Shown piece by piece: positions 8,974 to 18,023 of a stretch of DNA of 64,000 bases; within the stretch, counting starts at the first letter, position 1, and every line of letters begins with the position of its first letter. The notes beneath the pieces are model-generated. The model made no database searches and was not told the DNA's origin. It saw only the letters and a program-made list of their open reading frames with translations. The stretch is from contig NZ_JAACFS010000006.1 in assembly GCF_029051645.1 (NCBI RefSeq), forward strand, positions 186,001-250,000. Reading direction: 5' to 3'. The DNA is from Bradyrhizobium sp. CSA112 (lineage in GTDB: Bacteria; Pseudomonadota; Alphaproteobacteria; Rhizobiales; Xanthobacteraceae). A program made the translations under genes and the position numbers.

Positions 8974-11411
8974 GACAAGCCTTCCTGCTTGATGAGACCG
9001 GGTATGAGATCGGCGGCCCAACCCAGCCCACGTGCGGCGAGCCAGCCGGTGACAAACCCCTCACGGCCATGTTCGGCCAGCACGCGCTCGATCATCGCCT
9101 GATCGGACTTTGATGAAGCGGCCGTAAAGGCGAGCGCGAACTCTTCAAGACCGAGTTCGAACAGACGATTGCCGCGCCGGGACTGGCAGTAATAGTCCCG
9201 CTTTGGCGTGGCGCGCGCCAGGATCTCGATCTGCCGGTCGTTGAGGCCGAAGCGCCGATAGATCGCCGAGATCTGGGGCTCGATCGCCCGTTCGTTCGGC
9301 AGGAACAGCCGCGTCGGGCAGCTCTCGATGATGGCGGGCGCAATCGCGGACCCGTCGATGTCCGAGAGCGACTGGGTGGCAAAGATGACGGAAGCGTTCT
9401 TCTTCCGCAATGTCTTCAGCCATTCGCGGATCTGCCCCGCAAACCCTGCGTCATCGAGCGCAAGCCAACCTTCATCGATGATGAGCAGCGTCGGCCTTCC
9501 GTCGAGCTGGCCTTCGATGCGATGGAAGAGATAGGCGAGCACCGCCGGTGCGGCTCCGGTGCCGATCAGGCCTTCGGTCTCGAACACCTGGACCGAGGCC
9601 GAACCGCGTTGCTCCGCTTCGGCATCGAGCGGCCGCCCAAAGGGGCCACCGAGGCAGTAGGGTTGAAGAGCCCTTTTCAGGCCCTGGGACTGCAGCAGCA
9701 CGGACAAACCGGTCAGCGTTCGTTCGCCCGCGGGCGCAGAAGCCAGCGAAGACAGCGCCGACCAAAGATGCTCCTTGGCTTCGGGCGTCATGTCGATCTT
9801 TTCGCGGGCGAGAATGGCTGCGATCCATTCCGCCGCCCAGCCGCGCTCGGCCGCATCGTCAATCATGGCTAGCGGCTGCAGGGCGACCGGTTCGGAGGCG
9901 CTATCGGACAGCGCACCGCCAAGATCGTGCCAATCGCCCTTCATGGCGAGCGCCGCAGCCCTGATCGACCCGCCGAAATCGAAGGCAAAGATCTGGGAGC
10001 TTGGATAGCGGCGGAACTGCAGCGCCATCAGCGCAAGCAGCACGGACTTGCCTGCACCGGTCGGACCGACCACCAGCGCGTGCCCGACGTCCCCGACGTG
10101 GAGGGAAAAACGAAACGGCGTGGATCCTTCCGTGCGTGCAAAGAACAGCGGCGGCGCGCCGAGATGCGCGTCCCTCGCCGGCCCTGCCCAAACTGCGGAC
10201 AACGGGATCATATGGGCGATGTTCAGGGTCGAAACCGGGGGCTGGCGGACGTTGGCATAGACGTGGCCGGGCAACGAGCCCAGCCAGGCATCGACGGCAT
10301 TGATGGTCTCCACCATGCAAGTGAAGTCGCGTCCCTGAATGACCTTCTCGACCAAGCGCAACCGTTCGTCCGCGATGCGCGGATTCTCGTCCCAGACCGT
10401 GATCGTGGCGGTGACAAAGGCTTCGCCAACCAGATCCGAACCGAGTTCCTGCAAGGCGGCGTCGGCGTCGATAGCCTTGTTGCCAGCATCATTGTCGATC
10501 AGGGAGGACGCTTCGTTGGTCATCACCTCCTTGAGGATTGTGGCGACGGATTTCCGCTTGGCGAACCAGTGCCGCCTGATCCGGGTCAGGACCTTCGTCG
10601 CGTCTCCCTTGTCGAGCATGATCGCTCGGGTCGACCAACGATAGGGGAAGGCAAGCCGATTGAGATCGTCCAGGATCCCCGGCGTGGTTGCCGTCGGGAA
10701 CCCGACAATCGTGAGCACCCGCAGGTGTTGGCCGCCTAGCATTGGCTCAAGCCCACCCGTCAGGGGCTCGTCTGCCAACAGCGCATCGAGATACATGGGA
10801 ATCTCGGGAACGCGAACGCGATGTATCTTGGTCGAGACGCAAGCATGCAGGTACGTCAGGGTCTCGCCGTCATCGAGCCATCGGCACTCCGGCATAAACC
10901 CTTCGACCAGTTGCAGCACGCGGTCGGTCCGATCGACAAAGCCGCGCAATACCTGGTGGGCGCCGGCAGCCTCCCCGCGCTCAGGTCCCTCATAAAGGAG
11001 GCGCTCGGCGCGCGCCGCATCCTCGGCCGGCGGCAGATACAGGAAGGTGAGGAAATAGGCTGACTCGTAGTGAGCTCCCTCTTCCTCGAATTGCGCCCGG
11101 CGTTCGGCATCGACCAGGGCCGATGCCACGTCTGGACAACTGCTCGGTGGATAGGCGTTCGATGAATACCTCTGCGCTTCAACAAACACCGCCCAGCCGG
11201 ATCCGAGGCGCCTCAAGGCGTTATTGAGGCGGCCGGCAACCGCAACAAGTTCTGCTGGAACAGAGGAATCAAGATCGGGCCCGCGAAAACGCGCGGTCCT
11301 CTGAAACGATCCGTCCTTGTTGAGGACGATGCCTTCGTCGACCAGTGCGGCCCATGGCAGGAAATCCGCAAGACGTGTAGTGGAGCGGCGGTATTCGGAA
11401 AGATTCATCAT
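8970..11411 (-). CDS. trbE: Conjugal transfer ATPase TrbE (VirB4-like)
   Basis: A VirB4/TrbE ATPase of about 813 residues that powers pilus assembly and substrate passage at the inner membrane. It has the N-terminal CagE/TrbE/VirB domain (LADFLPWAALVDEGIVLNKD) and a RecA-like C-terminal domain with Walker A GPTGAGKSVLLAL and Walker B TLLIIDEGWLALDD. I place the start at 11411 (MMNLSEYRRS) because the family begins with MLNLAEYR; an ATG at 11426 that overlaps trbD by 8 bases adds five residues and is also possible. No frameshift is seen. Confidence 0.95.
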   Translation of the reverse strand: MMNLSEYRRSTTRLADFLPWAALVDEGIVLNKDGSFQRTARFRGPDLDSSVPAELVAVAGRLNNALRRLGSGWAVFVEAQRYSSNAYPPSSCPDVASALVDAERRAQFEEEGAHYESAYFLTFLYLPPAEDAARAERLLYEGPERGEAAGAHQVLRGFVDRTDRVLQLVEGFMPECRWLDDGETLTYLHACVSTKIHRVRVPEIPMYLDALLADEPLTGGLEPMLGGQHLRVLTIVGFPTATTPGILDDLNRLAFPYRWSTRAIMLDKGDATKVLTRIRRHWFAKRKSVATILKEVMTNEASSLIDNDAGNKAIDADAALQELGSDLVGEAFVTATITVWDENPRIADERLRLVEKVIQGRDFTCMVETINAVDAWLGSLPGHVYANVRQPPVSTLNIAHMIPLSAVWAGPARDAHLGAPPLFFARTEGSTPFRFSLHVGDVGHALVVGPTGAGKSVLLALMALQFRRYPSSQIFAFDFGGSIRAAALAMKGDWHDLGGALSDSASEPVALQPLAMIDDAAERGWAAEWIAAILAREKIDMTPEAKEHLWSALSSLASAPAGERTLTGLSVLLQSQGLKRALQPYCLGGPFGRPLDAEAEQRGSASVQVFETEGLIGTGAAPAVLAYLFHRIEGQLDGRPTLLIIDEGWLALDDAGFAGQIREWLKTLRKKNASVIFATQSLSDIDGSAIAPAIIESCPTRLFLPNERAIEPQISAIYRRFGLNDRQIEILARATPKRDYYCQSRRGNRLFELGLEEFALAFTAASSKSDQAMIERVLAEHGREGFVTGWLAARGLGWAADLIPGLIKQEGLS

Positions 11412-11418
11412 CAGTTGC

Positions 11419-11682
11419 TCACACATTCAGATGGGTGGGGATGCGCAGATGGCGTCTTGCAGTCTCGACAAAGAGCGGATCGCGCTTCGCGGCCCAGACG
11501 GCGGCGGCATGGCCGATGGCCAAGAGCAGAAGACCGGCAATCCAAAGCCGCAGGCCGAGACCGAGCGCCGCGGCAACGGTGCCGTTGACGATGGCGATCG
11601 CACGCGGCGCGCCGCCGAGCAGGATCGGTTCGGTCAGCGCGCGGTGCACCGGAATTGCAAAACCTTCAACCGGCCCGTCCAT
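11419..11682 (-). CDS. trbD: Conjugal transfer protein TrbD (VirB3-like)
   Basis: An 87-residue VirB3/TrbD family membrane protein with two closely spaced hydrophobic segments (AIAIVNGTVAAALGLGLRLW then IAGLLLLAIGHAAAVWAAK) and the conserved end RDPLFVETARRHLRIPTHL. VirB3 proteins associate with the VirB4 ATPase, here encoded next. The ATG shares one base with the trbC stop (TGATG), which again indicates coupling. Confidence 0.93.
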   Translation of the reverse strand: MDGPVEGFAIPVHRALTEPILLGGAPRAIAIVNGTVAAALGLGLRLWIAGLLLLAIGHAAAVWAAKRDPLFVETARRHLRIPTHLNV

Positions 11683-12005
11683 CAGATCAGCACTCCGCCG
11701 CCGAATGAGAAAAATGCCAGGAAGAAGCTCGAGGCTGCGAACGCGATCGACAGACCGAAAACGATCTGGATCAGGCGCCGAAAACCGCCCGAAGTGTCGC
11801 CGAAGGCGAGCGTAAGGCCCGTGACGATGATGATGATCACGGCCAGAATCTTGGCGACGGGCCCCTCGACCGACTGCAGGATCTGGTTAAGCGGCTGCTC
11901 CCACGGCATGTTGGAGCCGGCGGCCTCTGCAGTGGGCGAGATCGCCACGGAGCTGAGAGCTACCGCGACAACTATCATCCCGCTTCTCAATGTGACGCCG
12001 TTCAT
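11682..12005 (-). CDS. trbC: Conjugal transfer pilin TrbC (VirB2-like)
   Basis: A 107-residue pilin precursor of the TrbC/VirB2 family. The signal peptide (about residues 1-28, ending TAEAA) is followed by MPWEQPLNQILQSVEGPVAK and two transmembrane helices, an arrangement typical of conjugative pilins, which may be further processed or cyclised. It lies between the trbB ATPase and trbD, overlapping trbB by 4 bases. Confidence 0.94.
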   Translation of the reverse strand: MNGVTLRSGMIVVAVALSSVAISPTAEAAGSNMPWEQPLNQILQSVEGPVAKILAVIIIIVTGLTLAFGDTSGGFRRLIQIVFGLSIAFAASSFFLAFFSFGGGVLI

Positions 12006-12982
12006 GATGGGTCTCCTGCGGGTGAAATGAGGTAGTCGCCCTCGGTCGTCAGGCCATCGACACGCGCGAGTTCTGTCAGCCGACGGTCTGCGCCGCGGCC
12101 GGAGAGAACCGTAATCACGTCGATGGTCTCCGCGATCAGCGCGCGCGGCACAGTGATGACGGCTTCCTGGATAAGCTGTTCGAGGCGGCGAAGGGCGCCA
12201 AGCGCCGTGCCGGCGTGAATGGTGCCGACGCCACCGGGATGGCCGGTGCCCCAGGCCTTGAGAAGGTCGAGCGCCTCGGCCCCTCGCACCTCACCGATCG
12301 GGATTCGGTCGGGGCGTAGCCGGAGCGAGGAGCGCACGAGGTCGGACAGCGAGGCGACACCATCCTTGGTGCGCAGCGCCACGAGGTTAGCCGACTTGCA
12401 TTGGAGTTCGCGCGTATCCTCGATCAGCACGACGCGATCTGCAGTTTTTGCAATCTCGGCCAGCAGCGCATTAGTCAGCGTGGTCTTGCCGGTCGAAGTA
12501 CCGCCGGCCACGAGGATGCTTTGACGGTCCCGGACAGCGTTCCGCAGCCCTTCAGCCTGAGCGACTGTCAGGATGCCGGCGGCGACATAGTCGTCGAGCG
12601 TGAAGACGGCCACCGCCGGCTTGCGAATGGCAAAGGCTGGAGCGGTCACCACGGGCGGCAGCAACCCCTCAAAACGCTCTCCCGTCTCGGGCAACTCGGC
12701 CGAGACGCGGGGACTTGCCGGATGAACCTCAGCGCCGACGTGATGGGCAACGAGCCGCACGATGCGCTCGCCGTCGGCTGCGGCGAGATGCTCGCCGGTA
12801 TCTGTCATGCCCCCCGACAACCGATCGACCCAGAGCCGGCCATCGGGATTGAGCATGACCTCGACGATCCCAGCGTCTTCGAGCCAGGCCGCTATCGTCG
12901 GTCCGAGCGCGGTGCGCAACATGCGTGCACCACGCGAGACCGCCTCGGACTGAAAGGAATGAACTGCCACGCTTGCCCCCAA
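12002..12982 (-). CDS. trbB: Conjugal transfer ATPase TrbB (VirB11-like)
   Basis: A 326-residue hexameric traffic ATPase of the VirB11/TrbB type, found at the cytoplasmic face of the secretion channel. It shows Walker [16 protein letters not shown], Walker B-like [13 protein letters not shown] and a His box region ([19 protein letters not shown]). The ORF opens at a TTG (12982); a GTG at 12970 giving [12 protein letters not shown] is an equally plausible start. It is the first gene of the core trb block after a 118-base gap from the CopG-type gene. Confidence 0.95.
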   Translation of the reverse strand: MGASVAVHSFQSEAVSRGARMLRTALGPTIAAWLEDAGIVEVMLNPDGRLWVDRLSGGMTDTGEHLAAADGERIVRLVAHHVGAEVHPASPRVSAELPETGERFEGLLPPVVTAPAFAIRKPAVAVFTLDDYVAAGILTVAQAEGLRNAVRDRQSILVAGGTSTGKTTLTNALLAEIAKTADRVVLIEDTRELQCKSANLVALRTKDGVASLSDLVRSSLRLRPDRIPIGEVRGAEALDLLKAWGTGHPGGVGTIHAGTALGALRRLEQLIQEAVITVPRALIAETIDVITVLSGRGADRRLTELARVDGLTTEGDYLISPAGDPS

Positions 12983-13100
12983 AGGTCGCCGAGATATGAG
13001 CTCGGCGGTGGGGATCAGTAGAAAAGGCAGGTTATGCGCTCGTGCAACAAGCTCAAATCAGTCGGCGTGCCGTGGCGTAGCAAAAGAAAAGATGGCGGGA

Positions 13101-13535
13101 TCACTTATGAGGAACGGTTGGCGACGTTTGCGCCGGATCGATGTCGAGCGAGATCTCCTGGGCCAGGGTCTGGCCCCTGGCCAGCCGGCGCCCGAGGGCT
13201 TCGACAAACCCCTCATACCGCTCCCGGCCCTTGGCCTGCGCAGCGGGCTGCGCCGTATCAGGCAGCGGCGGCGTCGCCGTCAGCCAGAACCGCACGAACA
13301 AGGCCAGCGCTTCATTTGAAATGGTGATATGACGCTCCAGCCGCTCGACGTGCCGGGTCAGCCGGTCAAGGCGACGGCCGAGCGCCGCCTCCATCCGCTC
13401 CGAATTATCCGGCGACAGGAATGAGGCCAGCGCAGTTTCGACGATGAGCGCCTGAGGTACTCTCTTGCGGCTGGCATGATCGGCGAGCTGGCCCGCAAGG
13501 TCCGGAGGCAAACGAAACGTGTGCTTGGTTCGCAT
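13101..13535 (-). CDS. CopG-type ribbon-helix-helix protein of the tra/trb cluster
   Basis: A 144-residue protein whose N-terminus, MRTKHTFRLPPDLAGQLADH, matches a ribbon-helix-helix DNA-binding motif of the CopG/MetJ type, followed by helical, Arg-rich segments (RLDRLTRHVERLERHITIS). A CopG-family gene between traG and trbB is standard in rhizobial elements of this type. A role in regulation or relaxosome accessory binding is inferred. It starts 8 bases after the traG stop, so it is probably co-transcribed with traG. Confidence 0.88.
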   Translation of the reverse strand: MRTKHTFRLPPDLAGQLADHASRKRVPQALIVETALASFLSPDNSERMEAALGRRLDRLTRHVERLERHITISNEALALFVRFWLTATPPLPDTAQPAAQAKGRERYEGFVEALGRRLARGQTLAQEISLDIDPAQTSPTVPHK

Positions 13536-13543
13536 TATCTCTC

Positions 13544-15535
13544 CTAGAGGTCGAGGCCGTCGCCTGGATCCATCGCGGCCTGACGCGCCAGACCGGGAAC
13601 GTTCATGCGCAGCACACGCGCCCGTATGGCGTCACTGTCGCCCTCGTCTTCCGTGAAGTCGAACTCCGGTGGAGGCTTCAAGGCCTCCGGCGCGATATTT
13701 TCATGCTCGGGAAGCTCCGGCTCGCGGCGAATGCCGGAGTTTGCGGTAGATTGCCGAGCACCCGACAAGCTTACCGGCTCGGCAACATTTGAATTCGGCG
13801 GAGCTGGCTGCCGGCTCCAATCGTCTGTCGCTGTCCTACCGTCGCGGTCGAAAGAGCTTGAGTTTGGCGGTGGTAGCACGCGCTCGGTCAAACGTGGATC
13901 CTCAAAATACCTCGCCTTCTTGGCGCGGATCGGTGGCACGCCGGAAACCAGCACCAGTTCGTCCTCGGGCGGAAGCTGCATCACCTCGCCGGGCGTTAGC
14001 AATGGCCGCGCGGTCTCCTGTCGCGAAACCATGAGATGGCCGAGCCACGGGCTAAGCCTGTGACCGGCATAGTTCTTCATCGCCCTTAATTCCGTGGCAG
14101 TCCCAAGCGCATCCGAAACCCGCTTGGCCGTACGCTCGTCATTGGTCGCAAAGGAAACGCGCACATGACAATTATCGAGGATCGCGTTATTCGGCCCGTA
14201 TGCTCTTTCGATCTGATTGAGCGACTGCGCAATAAGGAAACTCTTGAGCCCATAGCCCGCCATGAAGGCGAGCGCCGACTCAAAGAAATCAAGCCTTCCC
14301 AGCGCCGGAAACTCGTCGAGCATGAGCAGCAATCGATGCCGGCGGTCCTTGGCCTGGAGTTCCTCGGTGAGACGGCGACCGATCTGGTTGAGTATCAACC
14401 GCACCAGCGGCTTGGTGCGGCTGATATCGGATGGAGGTACAACGAGATAGAGCGTCGTCGGCCGGCCGTCTTCAACGAGATCGCGGATGCACCAATCACA
14501 GCAACGCGTCACCTCGGCAACAACAGGGTCGCGGTAGAGGCCGAGGAAAGACATCGCGGTCGAAAGCACGCCTGACCGTTCGTTCTCGCTCTTGTTCAAT
14601 AGCTCTCTCGCCGCGGACGCGATCACTGGATGGGTCCCGGCTTCACCGAGGTGCCGCGTGGTCATCATCGCGCGGAGCGTGGTTTCGATTGGCCGTTTCG
14701 GATCGGACAGGAAACCCGCAACGCCGGCCAGCGTCTTGTCTTGCTCCGCATACAGAACGTGAAGAATGGCTCCGACCAACAGCGCGTGGCTGGTCTTCTC
14801 CCAGTGATTGCGCCGTTCCAGCGACCCTTCGGGATCGACCAGCACATCGGCGACATTTTGCACGTCACGAACTTCCCACTCTCCTCGCCTCACTTCCAAG
14901 AGAGGGTTGTAAGCTGCGCTCCTTGAGTTGGTTGGATCAAACAACAGCACCCGGCCGTGCCGGGCCCGAAAGCTGGACGTCAGGGTCCAGTTTTCACCCT
15001 TGATGTCATGAACGATGCAGCTTCCCGGCCAAGTCAGGAGCGTGGGGACAACAAGGCCGACACCCTTGCCGGATCTGGTCGGCGCGAAACACAGCACATG
15101 CTCCGGTCCATCATGCCGGAGATATTGTCCCGCCAGACGCCCGAGAATCACGCCGTCTGCCCCGGCGAGGCCGGCACCTCGAATGTCAGTCAGGTCCGCC
15201 CAACGCGCAGAACCGTATGTGGCCGCCGTCTCCGCCTCAGCCCGCCAGACCGACATCGCAAAAGCAACGACGATCGACATGATTCCGCCGGAGGCTGCGA
15301 CGCATGCCCCTTCAACGAACACTCCAGGTGCATAGGCATCATAGGCGTACCACCACCAGAAGAAGGCCGGAGGCAGATAGATGGGAACGCCCGGCGCGAG
15401 CTCAAACCAGGGCTGCCCGAGTTGGAGTTGAAAGCCGAGCCGCCATGCTGTCCACTGCGTCGCGGCCCACATCGTGATCAGCACGATAGTCAAGATCAGG
15501 GCGACCTGGCCCCAAAGTATTCTGGTTGCGGACAT
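13544..15535 (-). CDS. traG: Type IV secretion coupling protein TraG (VirD4-like)
   Basis: A 663-residue T4CP of the TraG/VirD4 family that links the DNA-relaxase substrate to the secretion channel. The N-terminal membrane segments (about residues 10-30, 45-65 and 75-95) precede the ATPase domain with Walker A FAPTRSGKGVGLVVPTLL and Walker B RLLLMLDEFPALGRLDFF. I chose the ATG at 15535 (MSATRILWGQ) because the family starts this way; an ATG five codons upstream is in frame. The C-terminal tail is proline and acid rich. No relaxase gene stands upstream, where one would be expected. Confidence 0.94.
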   Translation of the reverse strand: MSATRILWGQVALILTIVLITMWAATQWTAWRLGFQLQLGQPWFELAPGVPIYLPPAFFWWWYAYDAYAPGVFVEGACVAASGGIMSIVVAFAMSVWRAEAETAATYGSARWADLTDIRGAGLAGADGVILGRLAGQYLRHDGPEHVLCFAPTRSGKGVGLVVPTLLTWPGSCIVHDIKGENWTLTSSFRARHGRVLLFDPTNSRSAAYNPLLEVRRGEWEVRDVQNVADVLVDPEGSLERRNHWEKTSHALLVGAILHVLYAEQDKTLAGVAGFLSDPKRPIETTLRAMMTTRHLGEAGTHPVIASAARELLNKSENERSGVLSTAMSFLGLYRDPVVAEVTRCCDWCIRDLVEDGRPTTLYLVVPPSDISRTKPLVRLILNQIGRRLTEELQAKDRRHRLLLMLDEFPALGRLDFFESALAFMAGYGLKSFLIAQSLNQIERAYGPNNAILDNCHVRVSFATNDERTAKRVSDALGTATELRAMKNYAGHRLSPWLGHLMVSRQETARPLLTPGEVMQLPPEDELVLVSGVPPIRAKKARYFEDPRLTERVLPPPNSSSFDRDGRTATDDWSRQPAPPNSNVAEPVSLSGARQSTANSGIRREPELPEHENIAPEALKPPPEFDFTEDEGDSDAIRARVLRMNVPGLARQAAMDPGDGLDL

Positions 15536-15550
15536 GGGATGGAATATCAA

Positions 15551-15976
15551 ATGAGTCCGTAATCGTCAGACAAGCCATCCTGCCGGTTGCGAGTATTTTC
15601 GGATATCCAGGCGAGCAGATTGGTGCGTCAGTCGCCGAGCGTCGTAGAAATCGCAGCCCGCACGTATCGCGAAAGGTGTGAAAGCGGACTTAGCCCTGGC
15701 ATCGGACGAGATAGTTGTCCCCCTGTCGCCTGCCGGTGGCCTGGGACGCAGCGCTAAGCTTCCTTGCGGTCGGCAGGTTGATCGGGCAGCTCCAACAGAC
15801 TGGCGGCCTGAAGCAAGCTCGCCGATAATCGAAGAACTGATGTCGGCTTCACTTCGAGTAGCGGACAGTCCAACAGGGTGTTGGAATGTCCGAGTTGTGC
15901 CAGTTTTAGACATGGCAAAGACCTGAAGGTCTGATAGTGTTTTCGGCATTGTTCATTATGGATTTAGGAGGAAACA
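15551..15976. other. Gap upstream of traG without a recognisable gene
   Basis: Open frames of 82 and 127 codons overlap here on opposite strands, but neither shows known motifs. I looked for a relaxase N- or C-terminus in all frames and did not recognise one. The segment must hold the traG promoter (reading left) and the promoter of the cupin gene (reading right), unless the tra operon once began further right. Confidence 0.4.
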
Positions 15977-16396
15977 ATGCTTGTTAGGCTTTTGCTTTGC
16001 GCCGCCGTAGCCACGTTCGCGATGACCGATATCGCTGCTGCCCAGCAAAATTTGCCAGTGGTGACCCAGCAAACCGCGACGATAAAGCGGACACCGCTGC
16101 AGAAGTTCGACGTACCCGGCACGAACTATGAGACGGTGATTGGAATGGCTGAAATCGTGCCCAACGTGAATATCGGGCGCCACTCGCATCCTGGTCCTGA
16201 GTCAGGCTTTATGCTTGATGGCGAGATGGTGCTCATGGTCGATGGTCAACCAGACAAGGCCGTAAAGTCAGGTGAGAGCTATCAGGTTCCGCCAGGTGCT
16301 ATTCACGACGCCAAAACTGGCTCGAACGGCGCGAAAGTGATTGCTACTTACGTTGTCGAGAAGGGAAAGCCGCTCGCCTCTCCGGCTCCGCAGTGA
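15977..16396 (+). CDS. Exported cupin-domain protein
   Basis: A 139-residue periplasmic or secreted single-domain cupin. The signal peptide MLVRLLLCAAVATFAMTDIA is followed by a beta-barrel with motif 1 NIGRHSHPGPESGFMLDGEM (His, His, Glu metal ligands) and motif 2 VPPGAIHDAKTG (His). A strong AGGAGGAAACA precedes the ATG. Small exported cupins of this kind are common in Bradyrhizobium; substrates are not known. A second exported cupin lies at 19638-20090, and an AraC regulator between them may or may not be linked. Confidence 0.85.
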   Translation: MLVRLLLCAAVATFAMTDIAAAQQNLPVVTQQTATIKRTPLQKFDVPGTNYETVIGMAEIVPNVNIGRHSHPGPESGFMLDGEMVLMVDGQPDKAVKSGESYQVPPGAIHDAKTGSNGAKVIATYVVEKGKPLASPAPQ

Positions 16397-16407
16397 TGTC
16401 CGCATCG

Positions 16408-16520
16408 GGTAATTCGCGTCATTCTGACCGCCGGCGGATCGCTTCTGGTCTACCCGGTAAACAGACATTCTGGTCGTCCGTCGGCATGTCTCAAGGGTGC
16501 CAACAACGGAAATCGCTACC
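16408..16520 (+). repeat. Dispersed intergenic repeat, copy 2
   Basis: Starts ATTCGCGTCATTCTGACCG, has TCTGGTCTACCCGGTAAACA in the middle and ends with GGCATGTCTCAAGGGTGCCA plus ACAACGGAAAT. The copy lies directly downstream of the cupin gene. Confidence 0.65.
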
Positions 16521-16608
16521 GGCCAAACTTGGTGCTAAGCAGGCATCCTCACGAATTGTTAAACGACTGCGTGCGTCGTGTTCACGCGCCAGGGCGGTGA
16601 GGGCATAA

Positions 16609-17532
16609 TCAGCCTGCCGTCGGTCCAGCATTGTTAGCGAGCTTCGTGGGGCTCCTGCGAACACCACTTGGTGTATCACCGAAGCGCGCACGGAACAGTC
16701 GGTTGAAATGCGAAATTTCGGAAAAGCCGACATTCAACGCGACGTCGGAAATCCGGCTCACGCCGTCAGCTTCGCTTGTAAGGAGAGCGAACGCTTTTTG
16801 CAGCCGCAGTTCGCTTACGCGTGCCGCGAACGACGTCCCCGACTGCTCCAACAGCCGCTGCAGGTAGCGTGGCGATATGCGTAGGCTTCCTGCCACTGTC
16901 CCGAGGCTAAGTTCAGGATCTTGGAAGCAGGAAGAGATATGATCGAGAGCGGCGGTCAGCCGCGCGGCGACGACCGCACTTGCGCTGCTTTCGCCGATGG
17001 CGCGGTGCGCCGTTGCCGCGAGGACGGCGAGATCGAAGATGTGTCGGCGGACAATCGTCCGGCCGTGAGCGGAAGCCGTAAGCTCGGCCCTTTCAAGAGA
17101 GCGAATGTAACCGCGCAGCAGCTGCATTCCTTCGGCTTGCCGCGACAAGCGCTGCATGACCGCGTGGTCGAGGCGAGCGCCACGCGCCTCTAGTTCCGAG
17201 GCGGGTATGAGCGTGCTGAGAAATCCGAATTCCTCACGCGACCCCACGGTGCCTGTCTTGCACACATGAAGAATCGTAGCGTCGCCACGGCCGAGCCGCA
17301 GCTCGCGTCCACAATGAGTGATTTCGACATTTTTCCCTAGCGTGAACATCAGCCCAAACGCGTCTTCGCCATCCTTGACCATGTCCTCATCGCGAAAGCT
17401 GAGGCCGGGGCTCAATGATACCCGCACCATACGCGGCTCTTCAAGCACAGGTCTAACCGAGACGTGAAACGGCGCACCCGGCAATGGCTCGAAATCGATA
17501 CTAGCCAACGACGGGCGTACTCTTCGCGCCAC
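16609..17532 (-). CDS. AraC family transcriptional regulator
   Basis: A 307-residue regulator with an N-terminal ligand-binding/cupin-like half (about residues 1-190, AraC_binding_2 style) and a C-terminal double helix-turn-helix (about 200-300): LGTVAGSLRISPRYLQRLLE for the first and RISDVALNVGFSEISHFNRL for the second, ending in FGDTPSGVRR. The inducer is unknown. The decayed C-terminus of a second AraC-type gene lies immediately upstream at 17600-17700 on the same strand, so the pair probably arose by tandem duplication or by insertion near a related gene. Confidence 0.9.
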   Translation of the reverse strand: MARRVRPSLASIDFEPLPGAPFHVSVRPVLEEPRMVRVSLSPGLSFRDEDMVKDGEDAFGLMFTLGKNVEITHCGRELRLGRGDATILHVCKTGTVGSREEFGFLSTLIPASELEARGARLDHAVMQRLSRQAEGMQLLRGYIRSLERAELTASAHGRTIVRRHIFDLAVLAATAHRAIGESSASAVVAARLTAALDHISSCFQDPELSLGTVAGSLRISPRYLQRLLEQSGTSFAARVSELRLQKAFALLTSEADGVSRISDVALNVGFSEISHFNRLFRARFGDTPSGVRRSPTKLANNAGPTAG

Positions 17533-17599
17533 GTGCGGATCGGGTCACGTGGCATGGCTATTGTCCCTTTCGGCACGACGCATCGCGGACGAGAGAACG

Positions 17600-17700
17600 G
17601 ACGGACGATTGAATTGCGAAATATTGGAGAAGGTGGCGTCAAACGCCATGCCCGAAATCCGGCGCTCACCATGATACGCCTCGCTCGGAAACGAGCTGCA
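17600..17700 (-). pseudogene. Remnant of a second AraC-type regulator (C-terminal HTH)
   Basis: One frame reads ERRISGMAFDATFSNISQFN, which lines up with RISDVALNVGFSEISHFNRL of the intact AraC protein next door. The continuation PFSRPRCVVPK sits in another frame, so at least one frameshift separates the second helix-turn-helix from the tail. No N-terminal domain is left upstream. The similarity is partial, so this is a relic and not a functional gene. Confidence 0.5.
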
Positions 17701-18023
17701 TCGAGCTGGATGATCCGGTCGCTTAGGCACGTCGGATGGCTCCCTCAGGTCATTGCCGTTCCAGTCAGCCTACACCACTCCTACCATATGCAGAACTTGT
17801 AAGCAATTTGCGCACCAGTCGTCGCCCGCTGTTGTTCATGATTGACCAAGAAGTATGGTCGCTGGCCCGCTATCCTGCCTTCCGTGATGAGCGCGATTGT
17901 ACCGCGCATTGAGATTACCCAGCAGGCGATCGCTGCGAAGCAGACCCCACAGTTGGCTTGTTGGCGCCGATGTCTTGGCGCCATTCGCCGAGTGGAAAGC
18001 AAGCATCCTCGGGAGATACCGCA

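Noticed and set aside
15566..15949. 127-codon ORF upstream of traG, considered as a relaxase remnant
   Set aside because: No relaxase motif (Tyr or His triad) or DUF3363-like C-terminus is recognisable in this frame or the others.
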